A stretch of 64,000 nucleotides of DNA from Tissierella sp032104385 (GTDB lineage: Bacteria; Bacillota; Clostridia; Tissierellales; Tissierellaceae), in assembly GCF_032104385.1 (NCBI RefSeq), contig NZ_DAMCHJ010000011.1, forward strand, positions 1 to 64,000, given 5' to 3'. The notes under the pieces were generated by a model that saw only the letters and a list, made by a program, of their open reading frames with translations, made no database searches and was not told the DNA's origin. The position numbers and the translations under genes are program-made. Shown here in pieces: positions 54,226 to 63,527 of this stretch. Numbering within the stretch: position 1 is the stretch's first letter; each line of letters opens with the position of its first letter.

Positions 54226-54236
54226 GGGGTAGGAAT

Positions 54237-56267
54237 ATGCTAGATTTAGATAAAAAACTAAATACCTATTTTGCAGGACGAGTTGTGAGAAAAGATTTAA
54301 CTAAACTTATTAAAGAAGGAGCCAATGTTCCAGTATATGTTCTTGAATATTTACTTGGTATGTATTGTGCTACTGATGATGAGGAAAGTATTGAAGAAGG
54401 CATAAAAAGAGTTAAGGCTATTTTAATGGATAACTTTGTACGACCAGATGAAGCTGAAAAAGTTAAATCAAAGATTAAGGAAATTGGACAATATACCATA
54501 ATTGATAAGGTTACAGTATCTCTTAATTATGTAGCCGATAGATATGAGGCTGAGTTTTCTAACTTAGGATTAAAAGGTGTTCCTATTTCTGGAAATTATG
54601 CAAAGGAGTATGACAAGCTTTTATCTGGTGGGATTTGGTGTATTTTGAAAATGGATTACTTTTATGATGAAGAAGTAAAAACTAAAATGCCATTTATAGT
54701 TAGTAATCTAAAACCAATTCAAATGCCAAATATGGACATTAATGAAATAATTGAAGGTAGAAAAAATTTCACAAAAGATGAATGGATAGATGTACTTGTT
54801 AGATCTACTGGTATGGAACCTACACAACTAGAAGATAGAGTTAAATGGCATTTATTGCTTCGCCTAGTTCCACTTGTAGAAAATAATTATAATGTTTGTG
54901 AACTAGGACCTAGGGGAACTGGAAAGTCCCATGTATATAAGGAGATATCTCCCAATAGTATTTTGGTCTCGGGTGGACAATCTACAGTTGCAAATTTGTT
55001 TTATAATATGTCAACTAGAAAGATAGGACTTGTAGGACTATGGGATACAGTAGCTTTTGATGAAGTAGCTGGAATTAGATTTAAAGATAAAGATGGTATT
55101 CAAATAATGAAAGATTTTATGGCTTCGGGATCTTTTGCTAGAGGTAAAGAAGAAAAGAATGCTTCTGCTTCTATGGTATTTGTAGGTAATATTAATCAAA
55201 GCCTAGACAACCTAATAAAGACTTCTCATTTGTTTGCACCATTCCCTGAAGAGATGGCTAATGATAGTGCTTTTTTTGATCGTATGCACTATTATATACC
55301 TGGCTGGGAGATTCCTAAAATGAGGCCAGAATTTTTTACTGACTTTTATGGTTTTATTGTAGATTATATGGCTGAATATTTTAGGGAAATGAGGAAGAGA
55401 TCCTTTGGGGATGCCTATGATAAGTATTTTAAACTTGGAAATAATTTAAACCAAAGGGATGTAATTGCAGTTAGAAAGACTGTATCTGGGCTAGTGAAGT
55501 TATTGTATCCCCATGAAGAATATTCTAAAGAAGATATAGAGGAAATACTTAAAATTGCTTTAGAAGGTAGGAGAAGGGTCAAGGAACAATTAAAGAAGAT
55601 AGGCGGAATGGAGTTTTATGATGTTCATTTTTCATATATAGATCGGGATGATATGAGTGAAGAATATGTTTCAGTACCTGAACAAGGTGGTAGCAAACTT
55701 ATACCAGAAGGATTGGATAAGCCGGGTCATGTATATACTGTAGGACATGCTGATTCTGGAATGATAGGGGTATATAAATTGGAAAACCAAGTAGTATCAG
55801 GTAGTGGAAGGTTTGATAAGTCAGGAGTTGGGACTAATAGAGGAGCTAAAGAATCTTTAGATACTGCTTTTAGATATTTTACTGCTAATTCTAAAAGTAT
55901 TAGCTCTACTATTAGTACTAAAACTAAGGATTATCTTATGCATATATCTGATTTGCAAGGGATTGGACTGACTAATGAATTAGCTATTGCTGAAATTATA
56001 GGACTTTGTTCTGGAGCTTTAGATAGATCTGTTTTAGAGAGCTTAGTTGTTCTAGGTGATATGACTGTTGGAGGGACTATATCTAAAATTGAAGAGTTTG
56101 CTAATGTACTTCAAGTATGCGTAGATGCAGGAGCCAAGAAAGTTCTTATTCCAGCAACTTCAGTAGTAGATTATCAAACAGTACCAGTGGACTTATTGAT
56201 AAAAGTTCAACCTATTTTTTATGCTGATCCAATAGATGCTGTATTTAAGGCTTTAGGAGCGGACTAG
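54237..56267 (+). CDS. brxL: BREX Lon-protease-like protein BrxL
   Basis: The 676-residue protein has an N-terminal BrxL domain (DLDKKLNTYFAGRVVRKDLT), an AAA+ ATPase with Walker A LGPRGTGKSHVYKEI near residue 221, and a C-terminal Lon-protease-like domain (GLTNELAIAEIIGLCSGALD, VGGTISKIEEFANVLQVCVD). BrxL is the last core gene of type 1 BREX and confirms the subtype. GGGGGTAGG precedes the ATG. Confidence 0.96.
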   Translation: MLDLDKKLNTYFAGRVVRKDLTKLIKEGANVPVYVLEYLLGMYCATDDEESIEEGIKRVKAILMDNFVRPDEAEKVKSKIKEIGQYTIIDKVTVSLNYVADRYEAEFSNLGLKGVPISGNYAKEYDKLLSGGIWCILKMDYFYDEEVKTKMPFIVSNLKPIQMPNMDINEIIEGRKNFTKDEWIDVLVRSTGMEPTQLEDRVKWHLLLRLVPLVENNYNVCELGPRGTGKSHVYKEISPNSILVSGGQSTVANLFYNMSTRKIGLVGLWDTVAFDEVAGIRFKDKDGIQIMKDFMASGSFARGKEEKNASASMVFVGNINQSLDNLIKTSHLFAPFPEEMANDSAFFDRMHYYIPGWEIPKMRPEFFTDFYGFIVDYMAEYFREMRKRSFGDAYDKYFKLGNNLNQRDVIAVRKTVSGLVKLLYPHEEYSKEDIEEILKIALEGRRRVKEQLKKIGGMEFYDVHFSYIDRDDMSEEYVSVPEQGGSKLIPEGLDKPGHVYTVGHADSGMIGVYKLENQVVSGSGRFDKSGVGTNRGAKESLDTAFRYFTANSKSISSTISTKTKDYLMHISDLQGIGLTNELAIAEIIGLCSGALDRSVLESLVVLGDMTVGGTISKIEEFANVLQVCVDAGAKKVLIPATSVVDYQTVPVDLLIKVQPIFYADPIDAVFKALGAD

Positions 56268-56303
56268 GGAAATGTTATTTTAAATATATAAGGAGGCAAC
56301 AAA

Positions 56304-56519
56304 ATGGCAGAAATAAAATACGAAATTACAGAGAAGATAGCAGTACTTTCAGAAAAAGGTAACTGGACTAAGGAATTAAATAAAGTAAGCTGGAACGATA
56401 GACCAGCAAAGTTTGATATTAGAGATTGGAATCATGAAGAAGGTAAAATGGGTAAAGGAACTACTCTTACAGATGAAGAAGCAAAATTATTAAAAGATGC
56501 ATTAGATAAAGTATTATAA
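56304..56519 (+). CDS. PC4/YdbC-family ssDNA-binding protein
   Basis: The 71-residue protein (IAVLSEKGNWTKELNKVSWN; RPAKFDIRDWNHEEGKMGKG) matches the short YdbC/PC4 family, which binds single-stranded DNA as a dimer. It follows brxL by 36 bases with its own AAGGAGG site. Presence just behind BREX may be chance, since the family is common in Firmicutes. Confidence 0.85.
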   Translation: MAEIKYEITEKIAVLSEKGNWTKELNKVSWNDRPAKFDIRDWNHEEGKMGKGTTLTDEEAKLLKDALDKVL

Positions 56520-56549
56520 GATTACAAAAAGAAAGGTGACAAGAGAAAA

Positions 56550-56912
56550 ATGAAATATTTATTTTTATGTTATCCAAAATGTAGCACTTGTAACAAAGCT
56601 AGGAAATGGCTAGATGAAAATAATATAAAGTATGAAGAAAGAAATATTAAGGAAAACAATCCTAGAGAAGATGAACTAAGGGAATGGATAGGAAAAAGCC
56701 ATTATCCTATTAAGAGATTTTTTAACACAAGTGGAAATATATATAAGGAGTTAGGGTTAAAGGACAAGTTAGTTGATATGTCTGATGATGAGAAAATTAA
56801 ACTTTTAGCAACTAATGGTATGCTTGTCAAAAGACCTATTATTATAGGTGAAGAAGTTGTTTTAGTTGGTTTTAAGGCAGAGGAATGGGAAAATAATCTG
56901 TGTATCAAGTAA
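56550..56912 (+). CDS. ArsC/Spx-family thioredoxin-fold protein
   Basis: The 120-residue protein has the ArsC/Spx start FLCYPKCSTCNKARKWLDEN with a CxxC pair, then NPREDELREWI and LVKRPIIIGEEVVLVGF. Members act as arsenate reductases or as redox regulators of RNA polymerase (Spx, MgsR). The CSTCNKA form and KRPI are shared by both, so a specific role cannot be given. Confidence 0.88.
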   Translation: MKYLFLCYPKCSTCNKARKWLDENNIKYEERNIKENNPREDELREWIGKSHYPIKRFFNTSGNIYKELGLKDKLVDMSDDEKIKLLATNGMLVKRPIIIGEEVVLVGFKAEEWENNLCIK

Positions 56913-57081
56913 AAAAATAGTCTAGTAAAAGAATATTTAAATTATGGATGTATATGAGTGAGATCTCATGGACCATAGAGATAAAGATATTTATAAAAAT
57001 AAAATAACTAATTATTATGCCCGCAAGTATGGGTATATATATATTGAAAAGTTTGAATTTTCTATTAAGGGAGGAGAGAAA

Positions 57082-57906
57082 TTGGGAGACATTAAAATAT
57101 TTATCCTGTCGGATTCATTGGGAGAAACTGCTACGTTAGTAACTAGAGCTGCTATCTCTCAGTTTAAAACCGATAATTATGAGATTAAAAGATTTTCATA
57201 TGTGCAAGAATTAAATGTATTAAAGGAAATTCTTATAGAAGCATCCCTTACAAGTAATTCTATCTTGATATATACTTTAGTGGATGAAAAATTAATTGAA
57301 TTTATAAAAGAATATTCTAAGGATACAAATCTTTTAACTATAGATCTAATTAGTCCCTTAATAAATCAAATGAGTAAAATTTTAAAACTTGAACCTGCAA
57401 GAGAACCTGGAGCTATAAGAAGGTTAGATGAAACCTATTTTGAAAGAGTGGCTGCTATTGAATTTGCTGTTAAATATGATGATGGCAAGGATCCACGGGG
57501 GCTAATCGATGCAGATCTAGTACTAATTGGAGTATCGAGAACATCTAAGACGCCTCTAAGTATGTATCTAGCTAATAAAAACATAAAGGTTGCTAATATT
57601 CCTTTAGTAGTAGAGGTTGAGCCACCCAAGGAACTATTTCAAATACCAGCAAAAAAAATTATAGGGCTTACAAATTCTCCAGAAAAGCTAAATGAAATAA
57701 GAGAAGAGAGGTTAAAGGCTTTAGGATTATCAGGTGGTTCTAATTATTCAAGTTTGGAAAGAATATTAGATGAATTAGAATATGCAGATAGAATTATGAA
57801 AAAGATTGGTTGTCCAGTTATAGATGTTTCTCATAAGGCAATAGAAGAAACATCTGAAATAATATTATTCTTACTTAGAAAAAACGGCATAAATTTTGGT
57901 GGATAA
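57082..57906 (+). CDS. Pyruvate phosphate dikinase regulatory protein (PPDK kinase/phosphorylase)
   Basis: The 274-residue protein from TTG 57082 (GGGAGGAGAG upstream) has the family start IKIFILSDSLGETATLVTRA and the P-loop GVSRTSKTPLSMYLANK near residue 152. It phosphorylates (inactivating, with ADP) and dephosphorylates (activating, with phosphate) a Thr near the catalytic His of PPDK, which is the next gene. A longer frame from 56968 adds 38 residues without family similarity, so I rejected it. Confidence 0.93.
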   Translation: MGDIKIFILSDSLGETATLVTRAAISQFKTDNYEIKRFSYVQELNVLKEILIEASLTSNSILIYTLVDEKLIEFIKEYSKDTNLLTIDLISPLINQMSKILKLEPAREPGAIRRLDETYFERVAAIEFAVKYDDGKDPRGLIDADLVLIGVSRTSKTPLSMYLANKNIKVANIPLVVEVEPPKELFQIPAKKIIGLTNSPEKLNEIREERLKALGLSGGSNYSSLERILDELEYADRIMKKIGCPVIDVSHKAIEETSEIILFLLRKNGINFGG

Positions 57907-57930
57907 AGAGTTTAGAAAGGGGAGTAAGAA

Positions 57931-60558
57931 ATGGAAAACAAATATGTCTATAGTTTTAGTGAAGGCAAGAAGGAAATGAAGAGCCTATTAGGAGGAAAGG
58001 GTGCCAATTTAGCTGAGATGACCAATATTGGTCTTCCAGTACCTTCTGGTTTTACTATTACCACAGCTGCATGCATACGCTACTATGATGAAGGTAAAGT
58101 ATTGTGGAAGGAATTATTAAATGAGATACATGGGCAGTTGAAGGAGTTAGAGAAAAGAGTTGGTAAGAGTTTTTCAGATGAAAATAATCCATTATTGGTT
58201 TCTGTAAGATCAGGAGCCGTTTTTTCAATGCCGGGAATGATGGATACTATACTTAATCTAGGATTAAATGATATATCAGTAAAGGGATTAGCAAATTCAA
58301 CAGGAAATGAAAGATTTGCTTATGATAGTTATAGAAGATTTATTCAAATGTTTGCAGATGTAGCCATGGGTATTCCGAAGGTAAGATTTGACTCCTTACT
58401 TGAAGATATGAAAGAAAATAAAAAAATAACAGAGGATACAGACTTAAATGCAGAGGATTTAAAAATTTTAGTAAAAAAGTATAAGGAAATTTACTTAAAT
58501 GAATTAAATGAAGAATTCCCAGAAGATCCTATGAAACAACTGGAACTTTCCATTAAAGCTGTATTTGAATCATGGAATAATCCAAGAGCTAAGGTATATA
58601 GAAAACTTCATAATATAGCAGACAATCTAGGAACTGCAGTTAATGTTCAGTCCATGGTATTTGGTAATATGGGAGATACATCAGGTACAGGGGTAGCTTT
58701 TACAAGAAATCCTGCTACAGGTGAAAACCACTTATTTGGCGAATACTTAATAAATGCTCAAGGAGAAGATGTAGTTGCAGGTATTAGAACTCCAGAGGAA
58801 ATATCTCATCTGAAAGATATTATGCCAAATGTATATGATGAGTTTGTAAGTATAACTCATATATTGGAAAAACATTATAAGGATATGCAAGATATAGAAT
58901 TTACAATAGAAAATGGTAAGCTTTATATACTTCAAACTAGAAATGGTAAAAGAACTGCCCAAGCAGGAATCAAGGTAGCAGTAGACTTAGTACATGAAGG
59001 CTTAATATGTAAAGAAGAGGCAATTATGAGAATGGAGCCAAACCAATTAAATCAACTACTACATCCCACTTTTGAAGAAAAGACTTTAAAGGAATCTGTG
59101 GTAGTAGCTAAAGGATTAGCTGCATCTCCAGGAGCAGCATCAGGAAAGATATATTTTCATGCAGATGATGTAGTAAAAGCTAAGGAAAGAGGAGAGAGGA
59201 CAATTTTAGTCAGACAAGAAACTTCTCCAGAAGATATAGAAGGGATGGTTGCAGCAGAAGGAATTCTTACAGCTCGTGGAGGGATGACCTCTCATGCTGC
59301 AGTAGTTGCAAGAGGTATGGGTAAATGTTGTGTTGCTGGATGTAGTGAAATAAGAGTCAATGAAGATATGAGGACAATGAGAACTAAGGATTTAATATTT
59401 AATGAGGGAGACTTTCTTTCTTTAGATGGAAGCACTGGAACTGTATATAAAGGAGATATAGAAAAGGTACAACCAACTTTAAGTGGGAGCTTTGGAGAGT
59501 TTATGAAATGGGTAGATGAAATAAGGACTATGGGAGTTAGGACTAATGCTGATAATCCAAAGGATGCAGCCCAAGCCTTAGAATTTGGTGCTGAAGGTAT
59601 TGGACTATGTAGAACTGAGCATATGTTCTTTGAAGAAAGTAGAATTACATCTGTAAGAAAAATGATTCTTGCCACTAGTTTAGAAGAAAGAAAATCAGCT
59701 TTAGCTGAACTTTTACCAGTACAGAGACAGGACTTCTATGAACTTTATGAAGTCATGGGAGAAAAACCAGTTACAGTGAGATTTTTAGATCCTCCACTAC
59801 ATGAATTCTTACCAAATAAGGATGAAGATATAAGAGAATTAGCTGAGGCTATGAATGTAAGTTTCAATGATTTAAAAGACAGAGTAGAAGAATTAGCTGA
59901 ATTTAATCCAATGCTAGGGCATAGGGGATGTAGATTAGCTGTAACTTATCCAGAAATATATAGGATGCAGGTAAGAGCAATAATGGAAGCAGCAATAGAT
60001 ATTAAAGAGAAGGGATATAATGATATTTACCCAGAAATTATGATTCCATTAATTGGACATGTAAATGAATTAAAATATGTAAAAAATGAAATTATAGAAG
60101 AAATAAATCTTGTATTTGAGGAAAGAAATAATATAGTTAAATATATGATAGGTACAATGCTTGAAGTTCCAAGAGCAGCAATAACTGCAGATGAAATAGC
60201 TAGTGAGGCTGAATTCTTTAGCTTTGGAACTAATGATTTAACTCAAATGGGATTTGGATTTTCAAGAGATGATGCAGGAAAGTTCCTAAATGAATATATA
60301 GAAAAGGGAATTTTTGAAAAAGATCCTTTTCAGGCTATAGATATAGATGGTGTAGGTAAATTAATGGAGATTGCCATAGAATATGGTAGAAAGGCTAATT
60401 CAAAATTAAAATTAGGAATATGTGGGGAGCATGGTGGAGAACCAAATTCAGTTGAGTTTTGTCATAAGTTAGGTCTTAACTATGTAAGCTGTTCACCTTT
60501 CAGAATACCAATAGCAAGATTAGCAGCAGCACAAGCAGAAATAAATAGTCCAAGATAA
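57931..60558 (+). CDS. ppdK: Pyruvate, phosphate dikinase
   Basis: The 875-residue protein has the full PPDK plan: ATP-grasp N-terminal domain (LLGGKGANLAEMTNIGLPVP), the central phosphohistidine domain with GGMTSHAAVVARGMGKCCVAG, and the C-terminal PEP/pyruvate-binding barrel (TEHMFFEESR, GTNDLTQMGFGFSRDDA, CGEHGGEPNSVEF). It interconverts pyruvate + ATP + Pi and PEP + AMP + PPi, in anaerobes often gluconeogenic or glycolytic. It lies 24 bases after its regulator gene and ends at the hairpin 60564-60603. Confidence 0.97.
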   Translation: MENKYVYSFSEGKKEMKSLLGGKGANLAEMTNIGLPVPSGFTITTAACIRYYDEGKVLWKELLNEIHGQLKELEKRVGKSFSDENNPLLVSVRSGAVFSMPGMMDTILNLGLNDISVKGLANSTGNERFAYDSYRRFIQMFADVAMGIPKVRFDSLLEDMKENKKITEDTDLNAEDLKILVKKYKEIYLNELNEEFPEDPMKQLELSIKAVFESWNNPRAKVYRKLHNIADNLGTAVNVQSMVFGNMGDTSGTGVAFTRNPATGENHLFGEYLINAQGEDVVAGIRTPEEISHLKDIMPNVYDEFVSITHILEKHYKDMQDIEFTIENGKLYILQTRNGKRTAQAGIKVAVDLVHEGLICKEEAIMRMEPNQLNQLLHPTFEEKTLKESVVVAKGLAASPGAASGKIYFHADDVVKAKERGERTILVRQETSPEDIEGMVAAEGILTARGGMTSHAAVVARGMGKCCVAGCSEIRVNEDMRTMRTKDLIFNEGDFLSLDGSTGTVYKGDIEKVQPTLSGSFGEFMKWVDEIRTMGVRTNADNPKDAAQALEFGAEGIGLCRTEHMFFEESRITSVRKMILATSLEERKSALAELLPVQRQDFYELYEVMGEKPVTVRFLDPPLHEFLPNKDEDIRELAEAMNVSFNDLKDRVEELAEFNPMLGHRGCRLAVTYPEIYRMQVRAIMEAAIDIKEKGYNDIYPEIMIPLIGHVNELKYVKNEIIEEINLVFEERNNIVKYMIGTMLEVPRAAITADEIASEAEFFSFGTNDLTQMGFGFSRDDAGKFLNEYIEKGIFEKDPFQAIDIDGVGKLMEIAIEYGRKANSKLKLGICGEHGGEPNSVEFCHKLGLNYVSCSPFRIPIARLAAAQAEINSPR

Positions 60559-60563
60559 ATAAA

Positions 60564-60603
60564 AAATAGTCTAATAAATATGAAAGTATTTATTAGACTA
60601 TTT
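60564..60603 (+). terminator. 17-bp hairpin after ppdK, same core as 30915-30955
   Basis: Perfect 17-base arms (60564-60580 and 60587-60603) flank loop TGAAAG. The arm core AATAGTCTAATAA is shared with the hairpin after the peroxiredoxin. It ends the ppdK transcript. Confidence 0.85.
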
Positions 60604-60852
60604 CTATTTAGTAATGATGATGTAGATAAAGATTTTGTACCAAGGAGAGACGGAGAAATCTACAGGGTTATTCCATATTCACTTAACTGGGCAAATGAGA
60701 AATATTATTTAGTAGGATATTATGAAAGATACGATAAAATAGTTAGCTTTAGGGTGGATAAAATGGGAGAAGCAAGAATATCTGATGAAGATGCCATTGG
60801 TATTGAGAAATATAAAGATTTTGATATAGTTGAATATGAAAATAAAATATAA
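60604..60852 (+). pseudogene. WYL-domain regulator remnant
   Basis: The open frame (from 60580, inside the ppdK hairpin, without an RBS) reads RRDGEIYRVIPYSLNWANEK, YYLVGYYERYDKIVSFRVDK, which is the centre of a WYL domain. The N-terminal helix-turn-helix and the rest of a normal YafY-type regulator are missing. It looks like the tail end of a lost transcription factor. WYL proteins such as BrxR control some BREX loci, but a link to the locus 4 kb away is speculative. Confidence 0.75.
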
Positions 60853-60923
60853 ATTTTAATCTACACTATTCTCTGCCGATATATAATATATAGTTAAAGC
60901 GGAATGTGAGAGGGAGTGATAGT

Positions 60924-61496
60924 GTGAAGATAGAAAGAACTCAATTTACAATTAGTAACTTTATGCAAAATAATAAACAAATCAAAGGCTTTAAACCTTG
61001 GAACAGTAAAAACATTACATCAGGACAAAATGTATTTGGATTTACTATGACCCAAAATAAAGATAAAAAGATAGATGATGGTGGCAGTATTGCATCTATC
61101 ATGAGTAAGAAAATTAGAGATGATATCATTGCAGATAAGATTGCAAAGAAGATTGCAAGAGGTGAAAAACTTACAGAAGAAGAAAAAGCTAAGATTATGG
61201 AAATTGATCCTGAAAAATTAAGAAAAGCTGAAATGGCAAATCGAAGACGTGAAGAAATCGAAAGCAGACTAAAAAATGCAAAGTCAGAAAAAGAGGCTAG
61301 GGATATTATATTAGAGGCAAAAGTGGAAGCAAGGATAATTTCTGATAAAGGTGATATAAAATACGGAGAATATCTAATAGAAGCAGTAAATAAAGCTGAA
61401 CTAAACTATAATAATAAAGATATCAAAGAAAATAGAGATATCATTAAAGATGTATTAGAAAAAGATAAAGGTAAGTTTTTTGATATTAAATTATAG
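60924..61496 (+). CDS. Charged, coiled-coil hypothetical protein
   Basis: The 190-residue protein starts at GTG 60924 after AGGGAGTGAT. The first 60 residues are polar and flexible (ERTQFTISNFMQNNKQIKGF), then a highly charged helical region follows (KIARGEKLTEEEKAKIMEID, ANRRREEIESRLKNAKSEKE). It has no signal or membrane segment. I do not recognise a characterised family, though the motif LTEEEKAKIMEIDPEKLRKA resembles short clostridial proteins of unknown function. Confidence 0.65.
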   Translation: MKIERTQFTISNFMQNNKQIKGFKPWNSKNITSGQNVFGFTMTQNKDKKIDDGGSIASIMSKKIRDDIIADKIAKKIARGEKLTEEEKAKIMEIDPEKLRKAEMANRRREEIESRLKNAKSEKEARDIILEAKVEARIISDKGDIKYGEYLIEAVNKAELNYNNKDIKENRDIIKDVLEKDKGKFFDIKL

Positions 61497-61504
61497 ATTA
61501 AATT

Positions 61505-61540
61505 AAGCCATTAAAACATCAATGTATTAATGGCTTTGAT
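61505..61540 (+). terminator. Terminator between the hypothetical gene and nnrE
   Basis: AAGCCATTAA (61505-61514) pairs with TTAATGGCTT (61527-61536), followed by a T-rich tail; it serves the plus-strand gene and faces the convergent nnrE. Confidence 0.8.
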
Positions 61541-61573
61541 TTTTCTGATATATTAAAAGAGATATTGTAATTA

Positions 61574-62242
61574 TTATTCCCTTTTCAATATGGCCATAGT
61601 AGCCTTTTCAGGAATCCCAATAGGTTCCACTATTACTTCACCAGCATAATCTTTTCCTTTTAACAATCCTTTCTTCATTAAATGAAAGGTAACAGTCTTA
61701 TTTGCTTTAACAGATATGCCAAGGACTTTTCCATTATCTCCATCTAATCCAGAAGGAATATCAACTGAAAGAATGTTATTGGAATAATTGTTAATAAAAG
61801 AAATTACTTCTTTAAATATGCCGCCTACTTCTCTAGTAAGTCCAATTCCAAATATGGAATCTATAGTTAAGTCATTTTTTAATAAGGATTTCTTAAGAGT
61901 TTCAAGTTCCATTTCACTATTATTAATATTAATAAATTTTATTTCCATATTTTTAAGTATATTTAAATTAATATTAAAATCTTTAGTTCCTTTATCTAAA
62001 TTACCAATAATAAATATATCTACTTTCTTTTCATTTAATATAAGATGACGAGCTATAGCTAAACCATCTCCACCATTATTACCAACTCCGCATATTACAG
62101 TGAAATTTGTTATTTTATCTAAACCCATATTATTGATTACTTTTATTGCAGCGTTTTCCATAAGAACTATGCTAGGGATGCAAATATTTTCTATGGCATA
62201 AGAGTCCATAGCCTTCATTTCATTACAGCTAATAGTAATCAT
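61574..62242 (-). CDS. nnrE: NAD(P)H-hydrate epimerase (YjeF N-terminal domain)
   Basis: The 222-residue protein is the epimerase that interconverts R- and S-NAD(P)HX, repairing hydrated cofactors. Signatures are YAIENICIPSIVLMENAAIK near residue 15, ICGVGNNGGDGLAIARHLI near residue 49, and SVDIPSGLDGDNG near residue 158. Unlike many bacterial YjeF proteins it has no C-terminal dehydratase domain, so a separate NnrD would be needed elsewhere. AAAGGAG precedes the ATG. Confidence 0.93.
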   Translation of the reverse strand: MITISCNEMKAMDSYAIENICIPSIVLMENAAIKVINNMGLDKITNFTVICGVGNNGGDGLAIARHLILNEKKVDIFIIGNLDKGTKDFNINLNILKNMEIKFININNSEMELETLKKSLLKNDLTIDSIFGIGLTREVGGIFKEVISFINNYSNNILSVDIPSGLDGDNGKVLGISVKANKTVTFHLMKKGLLKGKDYAGEVIVEPIGIPEKATMAILKRE

Positions 62243-62422
62243 AAAAAAACACTCCTTTCAAGACTATTATATATCTTATGAAAAGTGGTATCAACAATAT
62301 ATAATTTAGGATATTTGGTTTTCTACTTCATTATTATAATGTATAGTTATATAATAGAAGTGGAAGACATTATGATAGCTAGTAAATCAATATAACTTTC
62401 TTCTAAAAAATGGGGGGATATT

Positions 62423-63526
62423 ATGGAACTTAAGATTTTTCACACAGGGGACATTCACTTAGGAATGAAATTCAATAATTATGCAGATGAAATAAGAGAA
62501 AACTTATGTGAAGCCAGATTTTTGGCTTTAGAAAATATGATAATAAAATCAAATGAATTAAATACAGATTTATTTGTTATTGCAGGAGATTTATTTAATA
62601 CAATACAAGTATCTAAAAAAGATATAAATAGAACTGTAAAGATTTTGGACAAGTTTAATGGAGGTTGTGTATTAGTCTTACCTGGAAATCATGATTATGA
62701 TAATGGTATGATAGATTTATGGCGCGAGTTTACTAAAATACCAAGTGAAAAAATAGTTTTATTAAATGAAAAGAAGCATTATTTTTTAAATAATTATGAT
62801 TTAGACGTAGTTATATATCCAGCACCTTGCCATAACAAACATTCAAGTGAGAATGGTTTAGGGTGGATTAAGGAGGAAGGATTAGCACAAACAGGTAAAT
62901 ATCATATAGGAGTTGCCCATGGAGCCTTAGAAGGACTTTCTCCTGATATTGAGGGTAATTATTATTATATGGGGATAAATGAGTTAAGTTTCATACCCAC
63001 AAACTTATGGTTGCTAGGGCATACTCATCTTATGTATCCATTTAAAGATAAAATATTAGATAATAAAATATTTAATGCAGGTACACCGGAGCCGGATGGA
63101 TTGGATTACAAGGATGAAGGCAATGCTTGGTTCATAACTATAAATGATGAAAAAATAGTTGGTGATAAAATACCTACAGGGAAATATAGATTTTTCGACC
63201 AAGAATTTGAATTAAATTCTGATGAAGATTTAAACTCTATAGAATCATGGGCTTTGAAGGATGATCCAAATAAGAAAATCATTCGTCTATGTCTTAAAGG
63301 CAGTATATCCAATGAAGCCTATGAAAACTTAAATGCTTTTTATAGAAATTTAGAATCTAATTTATTTCATTTAATGGTTGATGATTCCAATTTAAGGGTT
63401 AAAATAAACAAAACTACTATAGAAAGAGAATTCACAAAGGGATCTTTTCCCTATGAATTTTTAAATAGTTTGACTTATGATGATGAAGCATTGCAGATTG
63501 CATATGATCTATTGAGGAGGGGATAA
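62423..63526 (+). CDS. SbcD-like DNA repair exonuclease (metallophosphoesterase)
   Basis: The 367-residue protein has the calcineurin-like metal motifs in order: FHTGDIHLGMKF, VIAGDLFNT, VLPGNHDYD and LLGHTHLMYP. This is the SbcD/YhaO (Mre11-like) group, which with a coiled-coil ATPase partner processes DNA ends and hairpins. The C terminus is a short capping domain. RBS GGGGGGA. The next gene encodes the ATPase partner. Confidence 0.92.
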   Translation: MELKIFHTGDIHLGMKFNNYADEIRENLCEARFLALENMIIKSNELNTDLFVIAGDLFNTIQVSKKDINRTVKILDKFNGGCVLVLPGNHDYDNGMIDLWREFTKIPSEKIVLLNEKKHYFLNNYDLDVVIYPAPCHNKHSSENGLGWIKEEGLAQTGKYHIGVAHGALEGLSPDIEGNYYYMGINELSFIPTNLWLLGHTHLMYPFKDKILDNKIFNAGTPEPDGLDYKDEGNAWFITINDEKIVGDKIPTGKYRFFDQEFELNSDEDLNSIESWALKDDPNKKIIRLCLKGSISNEAYENLNAFYRNLESNLFHLMVDDSNLRVKINKTTIEREFTKGSFPYEFLNSLTYDDEALQIAYDLLRRG

Positions 63527-63527
63527 G

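Noticed and set aside
56968..57081. Longer start for the PPDK regulatory protein
   Set aside because: The 38 extra residues do not resemble the family and a good RBS stands before TTG 57082.
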